This document shows positions 18,477-27,475 of a DNA stretch of 64,000 bases, one piece after another; position 1 is the first letter of the stretch; each line of letters opens with the position of its first letter. The stretch lies in contig NZ_CAAGSW010000001.1 of NCBI RefSeq assembly GCF_900774055.1, forward strand, positions 389,797 through 453,796, written 5' to 3'. The notes below the pieces were generated by a model. The model saw only the letters and a list, made by a program, of their open reading frames with translations, had not been told where the DNA came from and searched no databases. The translations under genes and the position numbers were made by a program. The stretch comes from Methanococcoides sp. AM1. Lineage in GTDB: Archaea; Halobacteriota; Methanosarcinia; Methanosarcinales; Methanosarcinaceae.

Positions 18477-18558
18477 TTCAGGAACTAACTTTTTCTTTTT
18501 TGCCTTCACGTCTGCAAAGGCGTGGAGGAACTTTGGTTTTTAGAATTAATTTTAGTTG

Positions 18559-18993
18559 TTATTCGTCTTGCGACTTAACTTCGGAATTATTTTGCATCTT
18601 TTTTCTAGTAGCAAAGAGATATGCTTCATGTATTGTGAAAATTGATGATACAATATCATATATTATCAAAATTCCTAAAAAAATTAAAAATATACTTGTT
18701 GAAGAGATCAATATTTGTTTTGATAAATAAGGGACCAAATATGAAAATTTTGAATTCGACAAAATATGATATTTCACTGTAATTTTTGACATGTAAAGAA
18801 GAATCAAGTTGATTACAAATAGAACAAGTAGAATCAAAGTATCTTCTTTTAATTCAGAGACAACTGAATCTAAGTTATTAAAAACTGAAGAATAATCATC
18901 ATGATTACTATTTTCATTACACAAATTTATAAGTAAACTATACAATCCACTAATAGTACCAATTAGAATAACTTTGTAAAGTGATTGATTCAT
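18559..18993 (-). CDS. AT-rich small membrane protein, unknown; possible effector of accessory module
   Basis: 144 residues with three to four hydrophobic segments (about 7-25, 52-72 and 92-125) and a polar Lys/Asn/Ser tail ending KMQNNSEVKSQDE. I do not recognise a family. The DNA is much richer in A and T than the flanking housekeeping genes. It sits 126 bp downstream of the unknown cytosolic protein on the same strand, and beside the PARIS-like pair, so a role as the membrane component of a defence or toxin module is possible. This is inference from context only. Confidence 0.6.
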   Translation of the reverse strand: MNQSLYKVILIGTISGLYSLLINLCNENSNHDDYSSVFNNLDSVVSELKEDTLILLVLFVINLILLYMSKITVKYHILSNSKFSYLVPYLSKQILISSTSIFLIFLGILIIYDIVSSIFTIHEAYLFATRKKMQNNSEVKSQDE

Positions 18994-19119
18994 TCAACAT
19001 TGAAATTGATTCAATATCTTCTAAACAAATAATATTTAAAAAATAGATGAAAATCCACATAAATACTAATTTTGCAACCAGCTTACTATTAGTAATGTAG
19101 AAAGCCATTCAAAACACCT

Positions 19120-19947
19120 TTATTTATCAAAAATATCTGAAACCGAAGAAATGATAGTTTTTGCAGCCGTCTCAATATTCTTGAATGTACATTTAATTGA
19201 CAGTGCTTTGTCAGAACTTTTAGTATCCCCCATATCAGTTTTAAGACTCCAATTGCCGCCCCCCTCTTCTGCATATTCAATATAACTTTCTGTGACAGCA
19301 GTTTTTTCAATTATTAGGTCACCTTCTTCATTTTCAAGCCTAACTGTTGCAGAAGTATTGTTAAAAAGAGAATGAACTCCCTTTAGTGATTCACGAGCTT
19401 TTTTGTTTGCATCTAAAAGATTCGGAGAATTGAGATTCAGTTCTAAAGAGTATATGCTATGAGCACTTTCTATTATGTCCCAAAAAGCATGTCTTTCATC
19501 AATTGTTTCAAATTTACAGACAAAACCCTCATCTTTTATTTTTTGAGTTACCATGTTAGAAAGAATACTTAGAAAATCATCGATTTCTCTAAAGACTTTT
19601 GATTTTTTTTCAATACAAAAAATATGATTATCGGTATCACAAACAAAGTAAGAATAAGGATACTCGACGGTAGGCCTTTTTTTTAAATGGCCGCCTTCTT
19701 TTTTGGGAATTTTAACTTCACCTTTTTTGCAAAAATTACCAAAATAAAGTTGGTCCTGATTTTCTAAGTCTAGCAAAATATATTCAGTGCCACGATTCGT
19801 TATATAGTTAGATTCATTTTGGAGAAAAGCATCAATAAATAACTTCTTTTTGCCATCTGGAGTATCATCATATTTGCTTTTAAAAAGCCTCTTTTGTTTT
19901 GATTTTATGATGTAGTACCTTAGTGGAATAAACGTTTTATCTGCCAT
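19120..19947 (-). CDS. AT-rich protein of unknown function; possible sensor of accessory module
   Basis: 275 residues, no signal peptide or membrane segment. The N-terminus FIPLRYYIIKSKQKRLF and the segment YSYFVCDTDNHIFCIEKKSKVFREIDDFLSIL suggest an alpha/beta fold like the DUF4747-type proteins that occur in defence islands, but I cannot confirm that. The C-terminal 60 residues contain Thr/Ser/Lys-rich strands. Codon use is AT-biased like its membrane partner and unlike leuB and NrpR, indicating acquired DNA. The ATG at 19947 is preceded by GGAGG (rc of 19951-19960). Confidence 0.65.
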   Translation of the reverse strand: MADKTFIPLRYYIIKSKQKRLFKSKYDDTPDGKKKLFIDAFLQNESNYITNRGTEYILLDLENQDQLYFGNFCKKGEVKIPKKEGGHLKKRPTVEYPYSYFVCDTDNHIFCIEKKSKVFREIDDFLSILSNMVTQKIKDEGFVCKFETIDERHAFWDIIESAHSIYSLELNLNSPNLLDANKKARESLKGVHSLFNNTSATVRLENEEGDLIIEKTAVTESYIEYAEEGGGNWSLKTDMGDTKSSDKALSIKCTFKNIETAAKTIISSVSDIFDK

Positions 19948-20239
19948 GGAAATCCTCCAAAATACGAACTATTGTAATTTATTAAATGTACTAGAGAAAT
20001 AAATAATCTGTTATATGAATTTGTCCATATGGATGCTTTAATAAATTTTTAAAACACAAGGATTGATTTATGGCAGCACATAAACCTGAAACCATTGGAA
20101 GACTCATAGGCATCCTGATCTGAAAATCCCATACCAGAAAAGGAAACTATATATGAGCAGGAACAAGATATATTATAATGGGCATAATTCGTGCGCCATT
20201 GATACAAGTTGACAAAAGGGGCTATTGCGGGGAGAGATC
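19948..20239. other. Spacer upstream of PARIS-like operon
   Basis: The AT-rich half (19,950-20,080) should hold the promoter of the minus-strand pair. A 17-codon frame at 20070-20123 lacks support. TATATTATAATG near 20,168 is a plausible TATA region about 70 bp before the ATPase start, and GGGGAGAG at 20229-20236 is its ribosome-binding site. Confidence 0.4.
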
Positions 20240-21595
20240 ATGAAGATTAAGAGAATTGTAGTAAAGAACCTTTTTGGGACGTTCGACCATGATATCCCGC
20301 TGAACATCGATGAGCACATCACAATTCTTCATGGACCCAATGGCATAGGTAAGACCGTGCTGCTCCAGATGCTCAACTCCCTTTTCCGTTCTAACTACTT
20401 CGAACTCTATCGCATTCCTTTCAGCAAACTGACAGTTGAATTCAGCGACAGGAGCAAGCTTGTTGTGAAGAAAAAACTACACCTGGAGGAGAATATCCCT
20501 CATGTCCCGGAGGATAAAACCTATCGGGAACTGGGATTTGAATTATTGAGACCAGGTAAGAAAAAACAGCTCTACACTGTCAAACCGATCGACATAGAGG
20601 AAATGTTCTCATCTTTTAAAGTAGAGCACATGATACCTGAACTTGAAAGGATCGATGACAACACGTGGGTCCATTTCACGACACAGGAAAAACTAACATC
20701 CGAAGAAGTGATGAACCTCTTCAGCGACCGTTTGCCACAGAAAAGGAAAGACGAACCTGCCTGGCTTAAGAATGCACTGGATTCGATCAATATATGTTTC
20801 ATTAAGACACAGCGCCTTTTGAGCATCTCGTACTCACAACCGGTAGAAACAGAGAGGAAAACCTCTGTAACCCCTTCAGTGATCAGTTATTCCGAAGAAC
20901 TGGCAAACCTGATGCAGCATAAACTTGCAGAGTATGCAACCCTTTCACAATCCCTTGACCGGGCCTTCCCTGGCCGGATGCTAAAGAACGGGGAGCATCC
21001 TGAAATATCCATAGAGAAACTAAAAAAGGAATTAAAGGATCTGGATCAAAAACGCAAATGCCTTATTGACGCAGGATTCATTGATACTGAAGAAGGAATT
21101 GACGTTGATGAGCTAAAAGAGATCAATGAAAAGAACAAGAATTTCCTGCAGCTATACATCGAGGATGTCAAACAAAAGCTCAGCGTCTTTGATGAGCTTA
21201 CCCAGAGAATAGACCTCCTTATTAAAATAATCAATTGCAGGTTCCTTTACAAGAAATTATCTGTAAACAAAAAAGACGGATTCATATTCACGACATCAGA
21301 GGATATGCGCCTTTCTCCCACCAAACTATCATCCGGAGAACAACAGGAACTTGTATTGTTCTATGAACTGTTGTTCCATGTTGATCCCGAATCCCTGATA
21401 CTCATTGATGAACCTGAGATCTCACTGCATGTTCTCTGGCAGCAGCAATTCCTCAGGGACCTGCAAGCTATCACACAACTGGCAGGCTTCGATATTCTCA
21501 TTGCTACACATTCGCCGCAGATCATACATGACCGCTGGGACCTCACCGTCGAACTTAGAGGACGTGACGATGAAGAAATACCTGACAGCCGATGA
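20240..21595 (+). CDS. AAA ATPase, AriA-like component of a PARIS-type defence system
   Basis: 451 residues from ATG 20240, behind GGGGAGAG. It is an ABC/SMC-type ATPase: Walker A HGPNGIGKTVLL (about residue 30), a long helical insertion with coiled-coil character (residues 230-350), signature LSSGEQQELVLF, Walker B LILIDEPEISLH and the switch His in IATHSPQII. Its 3' end overlaps by 26 bp the gene for a DUF4435 toprim-like protein. That pairing is the AriA-AriB architecture of PARIS, where the ATPase senses phage anti-restriction proteins and releases the nuclease. Assignment to PARIS rather than a related AAA/DUF4435 system is likely but not proven. Confidence 0.8.
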   Translation: MKIKRIVVKNLFGTFDHDIPLNIDEHITILHGPNGIGKTVLLQMLNSLFRSNYFELYRIPFSKLTVEFSDRSKLVVKKKLHLEENIPHVPEDKTYRELGFELLRPGKKKQLYTVKPIDIEEMFSSFKVEHMIPELERIDDNTWVHFTTQEKLTSEEVMNLFSDRLPQKRKDEPAWLKNALDSINICFIKTQRLLSISYSQPVETERKTSVTPSVISYSEELANLMQHKLAEYATLSQSLDRAFPGRMLKNGEHPEISIEKLKKELKDLDQKRKCLIDAGFIDTEEGIDVDELKEINEKNKNFLQLYIEDVKQKLSVFDELTQRIDLLIKIINCRFLYKKLSVNKKDGFIFTTSEDMRLSPTKLSSGEQQELVLFYELLFHVDPESLILIDEPEISLHVLWQQQFLRDLQAITQLAGFDILIATHSPQIIHDRWDLTVELRGRDDEEIPDSR

Positions 21596-22421
21596 TATAG
21601 CCAACAGCGCCAGAATGATGCGCACCCAGTATCGTGGGAGCATCATGATAATCGAAGGCAGCACTGACATGAGGCTTTACAAGCGTTTTGTAGATGACAA
21701 GAAATGCAGACTTATTCCTGCCAATGGTAAAGAGAACGCTATCAAGGTTGTCAAAATACTCGAAAGCTCTGATTTTAAAGGCATATTGACAATAGTTGAT
21801 GCTGACTTCTGGCGCCTTGATGGCATCAATTTCAAAGACAGAAATATACTTGTCACCGATACACATGATCTTGAAACAATGCTCATAGCATCAGAAGCAC
21901 TCGACAGGCTTCTGGGGGAGTTCGCAGCACCTTTCAAGCTGCAGAAAATGAGAACACCTGTGCGCGAATTACTTCTTGAGGCAGCAATGCCCATAGGACT
22001 TTTCAGATGGCTTTCCTCGTCTTCAAAGGACAAACTCTCACTCAGGTTCAAGGACATACATTTCGATAATTTCATGCAAAAGTTTCCATTATCGGTCAAT
22101 ATCAAACACCTGATAAGGGAAGTCAAGGATAATTCGAATGAACATTCCCTGAATGAAAAGACCATAAAGAGAAAAATGATCACTCTCCTTAAAGAAGAGC
22201 ATGATCCCTGGCAGACATGCTCAGGTCATGACATCGTAGAAATACTGGCATTTGGCCTGCGCGAGGTTTTCGGAAATTCCGATTCCCGATATGCGACTGA
22301 AGGAATCATTGACAGAAGCTTAAGGCTTGCCTATGACATCACAATGTTCAGGGAAACCGAGCTTTATCATTCGATACAGGAATGGGAAGACCGGAATCCG
22401 TCTTTTGTAGTGCTCCAATAA
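21570..22421 (+). CDS. DUF4435 toprim-like nuclease, AriB-like component of a PARIS-type defence system
   Basis: 283 residues. The start at 21570 is chosen because the first toprim strand follows at once and GAGGA lies upstream; a longer frame is only the shadow of the ATPase. Catalytic-type acidic residues are Glu29 in SIMIIEGSTDMRLYKRF and Asp77/Asp79 in LTIVDADFWRL, matching the E...DxD toprim pattern of DUF4435 and OLD nucleases; THDLETML is the third conserved segment. In PARIS the released AriB kills or arrests infected cells by nuclease action. The 26-bp overlap with the ATPase gene implies coupled translation. Confidence 0.8.
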   Translation: MKKYLTADDIANSARMMRTQYRGSIMIIEGSTDMRLYKRFVDDKKCRLIPANGKENAIKVVKILESSDFKGILTIVDADFWRLDGINFKDRNILVTDTHDLETMLIASEALDRLLGEFAAPFKLQKMRTPVRELLLEAAMPIGLFRWLSSSSKDKLSLRFKDIHFDNFMQKFPLSVNIKHLIREVKDNSNEHSLNEKTIKRKMITLLKEEHDPWQTCSGHDIVEILAFGLREVFGNSDSRYATEGIIDRSLRLAYDITMFRETELYHSIQEWEDRNPSFVVLQ

Positions 22422-22432
22422 AAATATTGAGA

Positions 22433-23407
22433 TCAAATTTTCGACATGTCGCTGTAATCAAGCACCATCGAGACAGGAGATGTTGCAACAGGAATACCTG
22501 CTTCCTCAACTGCAGCTACCAGATTTACACCCACGGCCACCAGTATGCCGGCCATTCCTTCTTCTACAGGAGCACCCACCATATCATCTGAAGAGTCACC
22601 AATGCTCAATACCCCGCCTATACCTGAATCTTCCAGGTATTTTAGTACTTCTTTTGTCTTTTCAACTGCCGAGGAGGGTATATTTCGCATATTGGCAAGG
22701 ATATTGCCATTGCCTGTGTCCAGTACTTCCAGAACAGATGTTTCATGGCGCATCATGAATATTTTGACAGGATCGATCGAGGTTCCCGAATAAGATATCA
22801 TATCAAGGAACTGTGTCGGATCATTGTGCTCCATCTTTATGATGCCACCATAAGCAGGTTTGATAGGAATGCCACTTTTGAGAAGAAGACCATCGAATGT
22901 GATACTGCAAACGGTTGCTATGTTAACACATCCTGGCGGTACATATACCCGCGGATCCGAGTCCTCTTCGAATATCTTTATGTTAGGACTTATGCATATA
23001 TCACCTGATGATGCGTATTTCATAACATCTATGGCATTATCAAAATCATCCTTGTCCACAGTGGAAAGGTTCACAATGACATTGCCTTTCTTTGCGAAAG
23101 GATCGTAGTCAGTCTTGTAAATAAGTTCCTCGATCCGCGTAATAACAAAATCAAGCCGATCCCCGATCAGGGCATCGTCCAGTTCCTTCCTTCCCGAAGC
23201 AGTTATGGTGCGTCCGTTGTAGCCGTGTTTTTCGGTAAATCCCCTTTCATCAAGGATCCTGAGATGATAACGAACAGCACGTTCACCCAGATTGTAACCG
23301 CGATTCTGCAACTCATCTGCAATATTCCTCGCACCTATGGGCTTATCGCTTTCGCTGATAACACGCATTATTTCAATGAGCTTACGTTCTATCTGGGGAT
23401 CGGTCAT
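22433..23407 (-). CDS. nrpR: Nitrogen-responsive transcriptional repressor NrpR (NrpRI type)
   Basis: 324 residues. An N-terminal winged helix (1-75; RAVRYHLRILDERGFTEKHGYNGRTIT) is fused to one NrpR/DUF128 effector domain (about 85-320, with VPPGCVNIATVCSITFDGLLLKSGIP and GIGGVLSIGDSSDDMVGAP). This is the arrangement of NrpRI in Methanosarcina, which acts with a separate NrpRII; 2-oxoglutarate relieves repression. A partner NrpRII is not in the window. A matching GGAA-N6-TTCC site occurs at 16.67 kb. The gene converges on the PARIS-like operon with an 11-bp gap. Confidence 0.93.
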   Translation of the reverse strand: MTDPQIERKLIEIMRVISESDKPIGARNIADELQNRGYNLGERAVRYHLRILDERGFTEKHGYNGRTITASGRKELDDALIGDRLDFVITRIEELIYKTDYDPFAKKGNVIVNLSTVDKDDFDNAIDVMKYASSGDICISPNIKIFEEDSDPRVYVPPGCVNIATVCSITFDGLLLKSGIPIKPAYGGIIKMEHNDPTQFLDMISYSGTSIDPVKIFMMRHETSVLEVLDTGNGNILANMRNIPSSAVEKTKEVLKYLEDSGIGGVLSIGDSSDDMVGAPVEEGMAGILVAVGVNLVAAVEEAGIPVATSPVSMVLDYSDMSKI

Positions 23408-23520
23408 CTGTCAGCACCTGATATGATCAAAAAATTAATGGTTTAATTTGGATAATACTGCCTATTCAAAATAAGCAACGTATGTACACCGGATATTAAT
23501 TTATAATTTGCTATTGCCGG

Positions 23521-25200
23521 TTATATCTTTCCTGTTTTTAGTATATAAAGCATAAGCCATATTCCCATGAATGCAGCTATAACAAATCCCGCAACTCCAA
23601 AAAGAGGAACATCGCCAATATGAGGCTGCATCCCGGTCTGAATGATAAGAGAAGAGCCTAAGATGATAGAAGAGATAATTAAACTGAATGCTAAACGGTT
23701 GCTCGATGCATTTATCTCAGCAACTATACGGTCCATTCCATGATGTTCGAACTTTAAGTTCAGGTAGCCTTTCTCTGCCACTCCCAGTATATGCGAGATC
23801 TGCAACGGAGCCTTATGAAGCATCCGTGCCGTATACCACATGTCAGTGTAAAAAGTATCTGCAATATTGCGAGGCTTGAGGCGGTTATGCATGATGCCCC
23901 TGGCATATGGCTCAGCAACTACGGTCACATTGAAATCCGGCACCATCTGAAGAGCAAAGCCGCTTACCGTCATTACACCCTTAAAGAGCAATGCAATGTT
24001 TGGCGGGATCCGTATCTTGAACTTCCTGAGCATACTCATCATTTCTGCTATCATTAGAGGAGTGTTGAGCTGATCTAATGACCTGCCATAATATTTGTTC
24101 AAAACGTGTTCATAATCGATCTTAAAAGCATGCACATCAATTTCCGCGGGGACCATACCAAAGTCTTTCAATACTTCAAGATATTGGTTTACATCGCCTC
24201 TGGTGATAGCGATCAGTGCATCTATCAACAGGTTCCGTATCTCCTTGGAAATATGCCCGACCATACCAAAGTCAAGGAGAGCGATCCGTCCGTCCGTGAG
24301 GATAAGTACATTCCCGGAATGCATGTCAGCATGGAAGAAGCCGTCCTCGAATATCTGCTTCATGAATGCCTCGGTCCCATATTCTGCAATTTGGTTCCTG
24401 TCCAGACCAAGAGCATCGATCTCTTTGAAATTATCACTTTTGATCCCATCGATATAGTCAAGGGTCAGCACTTTCAGACCGCTGTACTCCCAATAAACAC
24501 CTGGAATAACTATGTTCGGATCGTCCTTGAAATTGCACTTGAACCGTTCTATATTGCGAGCTTCCTGAGTGTAATCCATCTCAGCATATATGGACCTTTG
24601 AAGCTCCTCCACTACGGCTACAGGACTGTAGAGCTTTGCTTCCTCCAGATGCTCTTCCGCAAAACCAGCTATACTAAAGAGAATATCGAGATCAGAATCA
24701 ATAACCTTTCTTATGCCAGGCCTCTGTACCTTCACAACAACGTCCTTTCCGCCGTGAAGCTTTGCGCGGTGTACCTGCCCGATGGATGCCGCAGCAATAG
24801 GTTCTTTGTCAAATGAAAGGAATAAGTTCTCGACCTTATCGCCCAACTCTTCTTCAATTACCCTTTCAACTTCTGAGCACTCAAATGGCGGTACATCGTT
24901 CTGGAGTTTGGCAAACTCTTCTGCATACTCTTTTGGGATAAGGTCCTGACGCATGCTCATGAGCTGGCCGAACTTAACGTAGGTGGGGCCAAGCTCTTCA
25001 AGTACCATACGTGCCCTTGCAGGACCTGTTCTGGGCTGGTTCCCTTTACCTAAGCGATCCTTGAACCTGGATCTTAGGGAACCAAGGGACCTGATACCCA
25101 TCTGGTCCACAAAATACCCGAAACCATACTTGATGAGTGTATCAATGATTATCCCATAGCGTTTCACCATGGAATACCTGCGTGTTATACTGGAAACCAT
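23521..25200 (-). CDS. AarF/ABC1/UbiB-family atypical kinase
   Basis: 559 residues, the usual length. The family's A-rich loop AAASIGQVHRAKL, the VVKVQRPGI lysine, the ExD segment, FFHADMHSGNVLIL (catalytic/Mg loop) and LLDFGMVG are all present, followed by two C-terminal membrane helices (about 500-550). In bacteria and eukaryotes UbiB/Coq8 supports quinone synthesis; in Methanosarcinales the analogous membrane carrier is methanophenazine, so a role in its synthesis or trafficking is a reasonable inference. It stands alone between NrpR and the coiled-coil gene. Confidence 0.92.
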   Translation of the reverse strand: MVSSITRRYSMVKRYGIIIDTLIKYGFGYFVDQMGIRSLGSLRSRFKDRLGKGNQPRTGPARARMVLEELGPTYVKFGQLMSMRQDLIPKEYAEEFAKLQNDVPPFECSEVERVIEEELGDKVENLFLSFDKEPIAAASIGQVHRAKLHGGKDVVVKVQRPGIRKVIDSDLDILFSIAGFAEEHLEEAKLYSPVAVVEELQRSIYAEMDYTQEARNIERFKCNFKDDPNIVIPGVYWEYSGLKVLTLDYIDGIKSDNFKEIDALGLDRNQIAEYGTEAFMKQIFEDGFFHADMHSGNVLILTDGRIALLDFGMVGHISKEIRNLLIDALIAITRGDVNQYLEVLKDFGMVPAEIDVHAFKIDYEHVLNKYYGRSLDQLNTPLMIAEMMSMLRKFKIRIPPNIALLFKGVMTVSGFALQMVPDFNVTVVAEPYARGIMHNRLKPRNIADTFYTDMWYTARMLHKAPLQISHILGVAEKGYLNLKFEHHGMDRIVAEINASSNRLAFSLIISSIILGSSLIIQTGMQPHIGDVPLFGVAGFVIAAFMGIWLMLYILKTGKI

Positions 25201-25301
25201 GAGACATTCTGACTGCCATTAAATGCTATATGGCAACCTATGTAACTAATAAAAAGTCGCTAAGGTGTGTACAAAAATAAATGGAAGGAACGATCAAGAG
25301 A

Positions 25302-25613
25302 TCATTCTTCTTTGTTCTTTTCCTTTAGTAGCTCTTCCAGATCTTCGATCTTCTTGTGGAGTGCTTCCATTTCTTCCTTGGTAGCAAGATCGGATTTGCC
25401 AAAGACTTCCTGGACCTTTGAAGAGATCTTATCTTCCAGATCTTCCTGTTGCTGCTTTCGCTTTTCGATCATATCTTCTACGAACTTCTTGCCTTCCTCC
25501 TTGTTGAATTCACCATTCTCAACAAGTTCTTTCACATACTCATCGATCTTCTCTTCGGTAATAGCGTACATACCCAGACCAAAAAGTCCTAACTTCTTCA
25601 TAGTGTCTATCAT
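25302..25613 (-). CDS. Small coiled-coil protein, phasin-like
   Basis: 103 residues from ATG 25613, with GGAGGT nine bases upstream; a longer frame to 25730 lacks this. After a short hydrophobic start (KKLGLFGLGMYAITEE) the rest is almost all Glu/Lys helix with heptads, ending LEELLKEKNKEE. This resembles the poly(hydroxyalkanoate)-granule-associated/phasin superfamily small proteins found in many anaerobes, where the helix pair may act as a scaffold. Function is unknown. It lies between the UbiB-like gene and component A2. Confidence 0.75.
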   Translation of the reverse strand: MIDTMKKLGLFGLGMYAITEEKIDEYVKELVENGEFNKEEGKKFVEDMIEKRKQQQEDLEDKISSKVQEVFGKSDLATKEEMEALHKKIEDLEELLKEKNKEE

Positions 25614-25726
25614 CAAAATTAAACCTCCCTTAATAGAAGTTAACTTTTTTAGGATATATACTTTATGAAAAATTGTTTCAAAAAAGAATAGCGGACCGGG
25701 GCTCATGAACCTTGGCCAATAGCAGT

Positions 25727-27448
25727 TCACTGGCCTGCGATCTCTTCGAGGGTATGCTCAAGGTATCTTGCATCACTCATCTCGATGAATTTCCGGCAGA
25801 CATCCCTTGCATCGCCATCCATGATAATGGAGCCATTCTCGAAAAGAACAGCTCGGTGTGCCACTTCCTTAACGAAATCCATGTGATGGCTAACGAGTAC
25901 TATAGTTGTGCCAAAGGTTGCATTGATCCTCTTCAGTGAATTTGTCACATCCCTCAGTGTCACGGGGTCAAGGTCACCAAATGGTTCATCCAGCATGAGG
26001 ATCTCAGGGGATGTTGACAGTGCAAGCGCTATGTATGCCCTGACATGTTCGCCACCGCTAATCTGGTCGGGTTTCTTGTCAAGAATATCCAATGGAAGGT
26101 CCAGTGCCTCAAAAATGGGTATTGCATACTTATCCACATCAGTGCTCAATACAGATGGGAACAGCTGTGGATAGACCTCCATCGAAAGACGCATCTTGTT
26201 AAGCGCCTGTGCCCTCTCTTCCTCACCCATATCCGGAAGCTTGTAAATGATATCCAGCATCTCGTCGGAAATGTCCATTTCCTCTGCTTTCTTTCTCGCA
26301 TGTTCAAGTGCGCCGTGCATCTTCATGCTTAACCTGAACCCAATCTGCTGACGTATGGTCGAGTGGGGGGACAGGGAGAACTCCTGATGCATTATACTGA
26401 TCTTTCTCCACAGTTCCAGACGCTGTCTGGTAAAACTGGACATATCAACCCACTCACCTTCATGATGGAAGGTCACATAGCCCTCTTTCGGAATTGTCAG
26501 GCCTTCCATTATCTTCAAAAATGTGGTCTTGCCTGCTCCTGATGAACCGATGAAACTTATGATCTCCCCTTTGTTGATCTCAAGGGATTGGTTCTTGATG
26601 TTAAGGACCTCACCCACACGCATCAGGACCAGCCTCTTTGAGATATTGGTTGCCCTTATACAAGGGACCTTTTCCTTTATTTCTGTCAGGTCCACCCTTG
26701 GATTCAGGTCTTTGAGGAAGTTCTTTAGAACTACCCCGGGTTCACCATCTTCAACTACCTTAGCATCCTCGATATAGATGACACGGTCTGCAAGGTATGT
26801 ATGGACTTCCGGAAGATGGGATACTACAATGATAGGTATGTTCAACCGGTCCTTAAGCTTGAGGATGACATCCATGATCTCCTGCTTGGTATCGGGACCG
26901 GTCATGGTAACAGGCTCGTCAAGAAGTAAAAGACGGGGTTGGGCTGCAAGCTGGCGGGCAACGATCAAACGCTGCTTTTCACCACCGCTCAGCAGGTTTG
27001 ATGAATGAAGTGCTTTTTTTTCAAGACCCACAAGACGCATATATGCCATGGATCTCTCGTAAAGTTCGTCATAATGAGGAGCATCCGGCTCAGGAAGAGC
27101 ATCATAACCAACATAATGACTATTCAGCCTTCGTATAATATTCTCGATCGCCGGACCGTTCCACAGACCGAAATTACGCTGAAGATGGATAGCTGTGCCC
27201 CTGCCAAGAAGCTTTGAACCATCAATACCGGAGTCACTGGTGATCAGCGATCCATCCAGCTCGATACTACCGCCATTAAAAGGCTCAACACCCCTTAATA
27301 TCTTGAGAAGAGTAGTTTTTCCACTGCCGCTTTTGCCAGTGATACCGAGGATCTCGCCATCGGCCACTTCAAAACTGACACCATCCAGAACACGCAAATT
27401 GCCTGAACCTGTCTCATAATCTTTTACAATATCGGAAACCCTGAGCAT
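25727..27448 (-). CDS. atwA: Methyl-coenzyme M reductase system component A2
   Basis: 573 residues from ATG 27448 (GGGGGT upstream). Two fused ABC ATPase domains are visible: Walker A GKSGSGKTT and signature LLSGGEKQR with LLLLDEPV in the first half; GSSGAGKTT, QISGGEHVR and LMLDEPFGD in the second. There is no membrane domain. Component A2 is the ATP-dependent activator that helps reduce Ni in factor F430 of methyl-CoM reductase, and this tandem-ABC length and sequence are typical. The mcr genes are elsewhere. It starts 27 bp after the GGGP synthase stop and is probably in one transcript with it. Confidence 0.92.
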   Translation of the reverse strand: MLRVSDIVKDYETGSGNLRVLDGVSFEVADGEILGITGKSGSGKTTLLKILRGVEPFNGGSIELDGSLITSDSGIDGSKLLGRGTAIHLQRNFGLWNGPAIENIIRRLNSHYVGYDALPEPDAPHYDELYERSMAYMRLVGLEKKALHSSNLLSGGEKQRLIVARQLAAQPRLLLLDEPVTMTGPDTKQEIMDVILKLKDRLNIPIIVVSHLPEVHTYLADRVIYIEDAKVVEDGEPGVVLKNFLKDLNPRVDLTEIKEKVPCIRATNISKRLVLMRVGEVLNIKNQSLEINKGEIISFIGSSGAGKTTFLKIMEGLTIPKEGYVTFHHEGEWVDMSSFTRQRLELWRKISIMHQEFSLSPHSTIRQQIGFRLSMKMHGALEHARKKAEEMDISDEMLDIIYKLPDMGEEERAQALNKMRLSMEVYPQLFPSVLSTDVDKYAIPIFEALDLPLDILDKKPDQISGGEHVRAYIALALSTSPEILMLDEPFGDLDPVTLRDVTNSLKRINATFGTTIVLVSHHMDFVKEVAHRAVLFENGSIIMDGDARDVCRKFIEMSDARYLEHTLEEIAGQ

Positions 27449-27475
27449 AATTAAACCCCCAACAGTATCCACGTA

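Noticed and set aside
20070-20123. 17-codon ORF before the PARIS-like operon
   Set aside because: Too short, and no conserved feature; not a credible leader peptide.
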